In this document: positions 24,253 to 27,211 of the stretch, piece by piece
How the letters are laid out: the number at the start of each line of letters is the position of its first letter
Position numbering within the stretch: position 1 is the stretch's first letter
DNA from: an uncultured Bacilli bacterium
GTDB lineage: Bacteria > Bacillota_I > Bacilli_A > RF39 > UBA660
Direction of reading: 5' to 3'
DNA: 27,211 bases
Assembly (NCBI GenBank): GCA_947598345.1
Contig: CANQFF010000006.1
Location: 1-27,211, forward strand
Translations under genes and position numbers: made by a program
The notes under the pieces: generated by a model
Told to the model about the DNA's origin: nothing
What the model saw: the letters and a program-made list of their open reading frames with translations, nothing else
Databases searched by the model: none

Positions 24253-25794
24253 TTCTACTGCTCTTGTTTCTCTTATTACAGTTACTTTAATAGTACCTGG
24301 ATATTGTAATTCATCTTCAATTCTTTTCTTAATATCTCTAGCTATTTTATGACTCTCAGCATCACTTATTTCTTCTGGTTTAACTACTACTCTAAGTTCT
24401 CTTCCTGCTTGCATAGCAAATGCAGTACCTACACCCTTTTGATCATTTGCGATATTTTCCAAGTCATGTAATCTTTGTACATAATTTTCAAGAGAATCAT
24501 TTCTAGCACCTGGTCTTGTTGCTGATAATGTATCCGCTATAGCTACTAATTCAGCAATAATACTATTTGGTTCAGTATCACCGTGATGAGACTCTATTGC
24601 GTTTATTACTATATCATTCTCTTTATATTTTTTAGCAATATTTACGCCTATTTCTACATGGCTTCCTTCCATTTCATGATCAATAGCTTTTCCTATATCA
24701 TGAAGTAAACCAGCTCTTTTAGCAAGCATTTCATTCTCACCAAGTTCGCCTGCCATAATACCTGCTAATTCTGCAACTTCTATGGAATGTTTTAATGCAT
24801 TTTGACCATAACTTGTTCTAAACTGTAATTTTCCAATTAACTCAATAACCTCTGGTTCAAACTTAGTCAATCCTAATTCAAATAACGCATTTTGACCATA
24901 TTCCATTATTTTTTCTTTCATATCTTTACAAGTTTTATCATAAATTTCTTCTATTCTAGCTGGATGAATTCTTCCATCCTTTATCAAAGTTTCTACCGTA
25001 ATCCTAGCTATTTCTCTTCTAAGTGGATCAAATGAAGATAAAACTATTGCCTCTGGTGTATCATCTATTATTAAATCCACACCAGTAACTGCTTCAATAG
25101 TACGAATATTTCTTCCTTCTCTACCTATGATACGACCTTTCATATCATCATTAGGCAAATCTACAACAGTAACAGTTTGTTCCTCAACAACATCACCTGC
25201 ATATTTTTGCATACTTTCAACTAATAAATTTTTAGACTTTTTATCGACTTCCAACTTGGCTTCTGCCTCTTTTTCCTTGATATATGAAGATATTTCTAAA
25301 GTCATAGATTCTTCAACCTGCTTCATTACTAATTCTCTTGCTTTTTCTTTAGTATATCCACTTATCTTTTCCAAAGCCTTAATTTGGTCTTCTTTTAGTT
25401 TCTCCACATTTGCTTCTTGTTCTTGAATATCTTTTTGTTTATCTATTAAACTTTTTTCTTTTTCCTCTAATAAATTTTCCCTTTTTTGAAGATTAGAGTC
25501 TCTTCTATCTATATTTTCTTCACGAGTTATTAATCTAGCTTCAGATTCTTTTATCTCCGCTTTTTTTTCTCTTATTTCCTCGTCATTTTTATCTTTTAAT
25601 TCATTGGCTTCTTTTTTAGCCTCTGCAATTAAATCTTTTTTTATTTGCTCTCCTTCGTTACGAGCACTTTCTAATATCTTATCAGCTTTATCTGTAGCAG
25701 AATTTTTTCTAATAAGATTAATTATAAACATTACGATTATTCCAACAATAAGTCCTACTAGGACTAGCAAAATGGAGCTTATAACATCTGGCAT
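24241..25794 (-). CDS. rny: Ribonuclease Y
   Basis: A 517-residue membrane-anchored endoribonuclease, normal length. An N-terminal helix (VISSILLVLVGLIVGIIVMF) is followed by a long charged coiled coil (about 30-200), a KH domain with GRIIGREGRNIRTIE, and an HD domain with metal residues in HSIEVAELAG and LLHDIGKAID, HVEIG. It starts mRNA decay in Firmicutes, cutting 5'-monophosphorylated AU-rich transcripts at the membrane. GGAGG precedes the ATG. It has its own promoter after the recA terminator and a leader that begins with a hairpin. recA-rny adjacency is common in Bacilli. Confidence 0.98.
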   Translation of the reverse strand: MPDVISSILLVLVGLIVGIIVMFIINLIRKNSATDKADKILESARNEGEQIKKDLIAEAKKEANELKDKNDEEIREKKAEIKESEARLITREENIDRRDSNLQKRENLLEEKEKSLIDKQKDIQEQEANVEKLKEDQIKALEKISGYTKEKARELVMKQVEESMTLEISSYIKEKEAEAKLEVDKKSKNLLVESMQKYAGDVVEEQTVTVVDLPNDDMKGRIIGREGRNIRTIEAVTGVDLIIDDTPEAIVLSSFDPLRREIARITVETLIKDGRIHPARIEEIYDKTCKDMKEKIMEYGQNALFELGLTKFEPEVIELIGKLQFRTSYGQNALKHSIEVAELAGIMAGELGENEMLAKRAGLLHDIGKAIDHEMEGSHVEIGVNIAKKYKENDIVINAIESHHGDTEPNSIIAELVAIADTLSATRPGARNDSLENYVQRLHDLENIANDQKGVGTAFAMQAGRELRVVVKPEEISDAESHKIARDIKKRIEDELQYPGTIKVTVIRETRAVEEAK

Positions 25795-25811
25795 ATTATT
25801 CCTCCATTTCC

Positions 25812-25830
25812 TAGAGTGATATTCACTCTA
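25812..25830 (-). promoter_or_regulatory. Perfect inverted repeat at the predicted 5' end of rny mRNA
   Basis: TAGAGTGA, three-base loop ATA, TCACTCTA: an 8-bp stem starting at the predicted transcription start and ending 18 bases before the start codon. It could be a 5' RNA hairpin or an operator. Confidence 0.65.
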
Positions 25831-25835
25831 TAATT

Positions 25836-25864
25836 ATTATAAGATATAGTTAAAAATAAATCAA
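25836..25864 (-). promoter_or_regulatory. Sigma-A promoter of rny
   Basis: TTGATT (25859-25864), 17 bases, TATAAT (25836-25841). The -35 directly follows the recA terminator T-run. Confidence 0.82.
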
Positions 25865-25865
25865 G

Positions 25866-25892
25866 AAAAAAAGAATAATTTTAAAATTATCC
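25866..25892 (-). terminator. Intrinsic terminator of recA
   Basis: GGATAATT pairs with AATTATTC (one G-U), followed by seven T on the minus strand. The stem begins at the last base of the recA stop codon. Confidence 0.75.
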
Positions 25893-26920
25893 TATTCAGT
25901 GTCAATATTACCAATTTGAAGTGGGGTGTTTTGTTCAAAATAAACTCTAACTTTCTTCTCTATTTCTTCCATAATCTTCGGATTTTTCTTTAACCAATCC
26001 TTAACATTTTCTTTTCCTTGCCCTACTTTTTCACCATTATAAGAATACCAAGCTCCACTTTTATCTAATATACCAGCTTCTGTACCTAAATCTACAATCT
26101 CTCCAGTTTTTGAAACACCTTCACCATAAATTATATCAACAGAACAAGCCTTAAAAGGAGGCGCCATTTTATTTTTTACTACTTTGATATTTGTTCTATT
26201 ACCAATAGAATCTCCACCTTGTTTTATTTGTTCACCTTTTCTTATTTCAAGCCTTACAGAAGCATAAAATTTTAAAGCTCTGCCTCCTGGAGTAACCTCT
26301 GGATTCCCAAAAACAATACCAACTTTTTCACGCAACTGATTTATAAATATTACAACAGTATTCGTTTTATTTACAATTCCAGACAATTTTCTCAATGCTT
26401 GACTCATCAATCTAGCTTGTAAACCAACATGAGAATCACCCATTTCACCTTCAATTTCAGCTTGTGGTACTAAAGCTGCAACAGAATCTATTACTACAAT
26501 ATTGATTGCTCCGCTTCGTACTAAAGCTTCACAGATCTCTAGTGCTTGTTCTCCATTATCCGGTTGTGATAAAAGCAATTCATTTATATTAACACCTAAT
26601 TTAGAAGCATATACAGGATCTAATGCATGCTCAGCATCAATAAAAGCCGCTCTTCCTCCATTTTTTTGAGCTTCTGCTATTGCGTGTAATGCGAAAGTCG
26701 TTTTTCCACTTGATTCTGGTCCAAATATTTCAATAATTCTTCCTTTTGGATAACCACCTATACCTAATGCGATATCTAGAGAAATAGAACCACTTGATAT
26801 AACATCAATTTTTTGGTGCTCATGCTCCCCTAATTTCATTACAGCCCCTTTTCCAAATTGTTTTTCTATATCTAATAAAACTTGATCTAGTGTTTTATCA
26901 GTAGTTGTAGTCTTTGCCAT
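25892..26920 (-). CDS. recA: Recombinase RecA
   Basis: A 342-residue DNA strand-exchange ATPase that also triggers LexA self-cleavage. Walker A GPESSGKTT is at 67-75, Walker B in INIVVIDSVAALVPQ, and loop L2 region FINQLREKVGIVFGNPEVTPGGRALKFY is typical. The C-terminus is short and mildly acidic, as in Bacilli. AAAGGAGG precedes the ATG. A perfect consensus promoter lies 30-60 bases upstream with a possible LexA site beyond it. It is a single-gene unit with a terminator before rny. Confidence 0.99.
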   Translation of the reverse strand: MAKTTTTDKTLDQVLLDIEKQFGKGAVMKLGEHEHQKIDVISSGSISLDIALGIGGYPKGRIIEIFGPESSGKTTFALHAIAEAQKNGGRAAFIDAEHALDPVYASKLGVNINELLLSQPDNGEQALEICEALVRSGAINIVVIDSVAALVPQAEIEGEMGDSHVGLQARLMSQALRKLSGIVNKTNTVVIFINQLREKVGIVFGNPEVTPGGRALKFYASVRLEIRKGEQIKQGGDSIGNRTNIKVVKNKMAPPFKACSVDIIYGEGVSKTGEIVDLGTEAGILDKSGAWYSYNGEKVGQGKENVKDWLKKNPKIMEEIEKKVRVYFEQNTPLQIGNIDTE

Positions 26921-26950
26921 CTACTTTTCCTCCTTTATACTTACAAATAC

Positions 26951-26979
26951 ATTATACTAGATAAAAATATATTTGTCAA
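26951..26979 (-). promoter_or_regulatory. Consensus sigma-A promoter of recA
   Basis: TTGACA (26974-26979), exactly 17 bases, TATAAT (26951-26956). Both hexamers are perfect. Confidence 0.93.
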
Positions 26980-26988
26980 TATTTTTTA

Positions 26989-27002
26989 CGAACATTTGTA
27001 TA
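26989..27002. promoter_or_regulatory. Possible LexA (SOS) operator upstream of recA
   Basis: CGAACATTTGTATA matches the Bacillus-type CGAACATATGTTCG at 10 of 14 positions. The left half is intact, the right half is degenerate. It lies 9 bases upstream of the -35. Confidence 0.35.
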
Positions 27003-27033
27003 ATTTTTCTGTATACAATTTTTTACAATTATT

Positions 27034-27056
27034 AAAAAAAAGTAATTTTAATTACT
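27034..27056 (-). terminator. Minus-strand intrinsic terminator upstream of recA
   Basis: AGTAATTAAAATTACT folds into a 6-7 bp hairpin followed by seven or eight T. It ends whatever is transcribed from the right-hand strip and separates it from recA. Confidence 0.6.
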
Positions 27057-27170
27057 CAATTTTTTTTCCATTAATCTTTCATAATTACTTATTAACCAAT
27101 TATTATTTATTTTTTTATATTCAATTATTGATATCCGGGAATTTATCAGTTTTGAAATAATAAATTTGTG
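27034..27170 (-). ncRNA. Candidate small RNA of about 135 nt, or remnant, at the right end
   Basis: The strip from 27003 to the window edge holds no gene with a start codon. On the minus strand TTGACA (27198-27203) and TATAAT (27177-27182) are perfect hexamers but only 15 bases apart, and a terminator ends at 27034, so a transcript of about 135 bases is possible. A 46-codon open frame (27048-27188) runs into the terminator but has no ATG, GTG or TTG near its beginning, so a 3' gene remnant is an alternative. No known RNA family was recognised. Confidence 0.25.
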
Positions 27171-27172
27171 AA

Positions 27173-27198
27173 AACCATTATAAAATGGTTATTTTTTT
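27173..27198 (+). terminator. Terminator-like hairpin at right edge (best on plus strand)
   Basis: AACCATT, loop ATAA, AATGGTT, then ATTTTTTT on the plus strand. On the minus strand the same hairpin is followed by only four T and overlaps the TATAAT noted for the candidate RNA, so only one reading may be real. Confidence 0.4.
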
Positions 27199-27211
27199 GT
27201 CAAATTTTCGA

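Noticed and set aside
27048..27188. A 46-codon minus-strand frame (containing NNNWLISNYERLMEKKL) ending inside a terminator like the other genes here.
   Set aside because: A TAA lies directly upstream in frame and there is no usable start codon, so it is kept only as a possible remnant within the small-RNA candidate.

Overview
This window looks like a chromosomal segment of an AT-rich, low-GC Gram-positive bacterium of the class Bacilli, probably an uncultured gut-type lineage with a compact genome (RF39/RFN20-like; this placement is inference). The support is: an hrcA-grpE-dnaK-dnaJ heat-shock operon under two CIRCE operators, Bacilli-type SpoVIF and Gpr spore proteins, RNase Y, oligoendopeptidase F and consensus sigma-A promoters. 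lepA and the gene after it end in TGA exactly where the families end, so the standard bacterial code is used and Mycoplasma/Spiroplasma are excluded. I see no rRNA, tRNA, IS element, integrase or CRISPR array.

Almost everything is on the minus strand, so transcription runs right to left. From the right end: an unassigned strip that may hold a small RNA; recA and rny, each with its own promoter and terminator; two plus-strand genes (a metallophosphoesterase and a small membrane protein) divergent from a pilin-like surface protein with an FGE/C-type-lectin-like C-terminus; rpsT on the plus strand, convergent with that protein and sharing a bidirectional terminator; gpr (spore protease); a type IV pilin-like protein; der; an O-antigen-ligase-like membrane protein; spoVIF; and a TGS/nucleoside kinase followed by gap.

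Further left come a three-gene envelope cluster (VanZ-like, PAP2 phosphatase, unknown 94-aa protein), a small lipoprotein, and the heat-shock operon hrcA-grpE-dnaK-pepF-dnaJ. After it lie HU, the CCA-adding enzyme cca, and lepA followed by an unusual regulator and hemW, which runs off the left edge.

The most unusual items are: the regulator between lepA and hemW, which I read as two SpoIIID-like helix-turn-helix units followed by a sigma region-4-like domain; pepF inside the chaperone operon behind a perfect 11-bp hairpin; a GrpE with a cysteine-rich N-terminal tail; a metallophosphoesterase whose GNHD motif reads GEED; the pilin-anchored lectin-like protein, which resembles targets of diversity-generating retroelements; and very tight gene junctions where stop codons lie in or against terminator stems and the next promoter starts almost at once. 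Several starts were moved to codons with a proper Shine-Dalgarno sequence (dnaK, gpr, rpsT, the regulator, the metallophosphoesterase, the pilin/lectin protein, the ligase-like protein).
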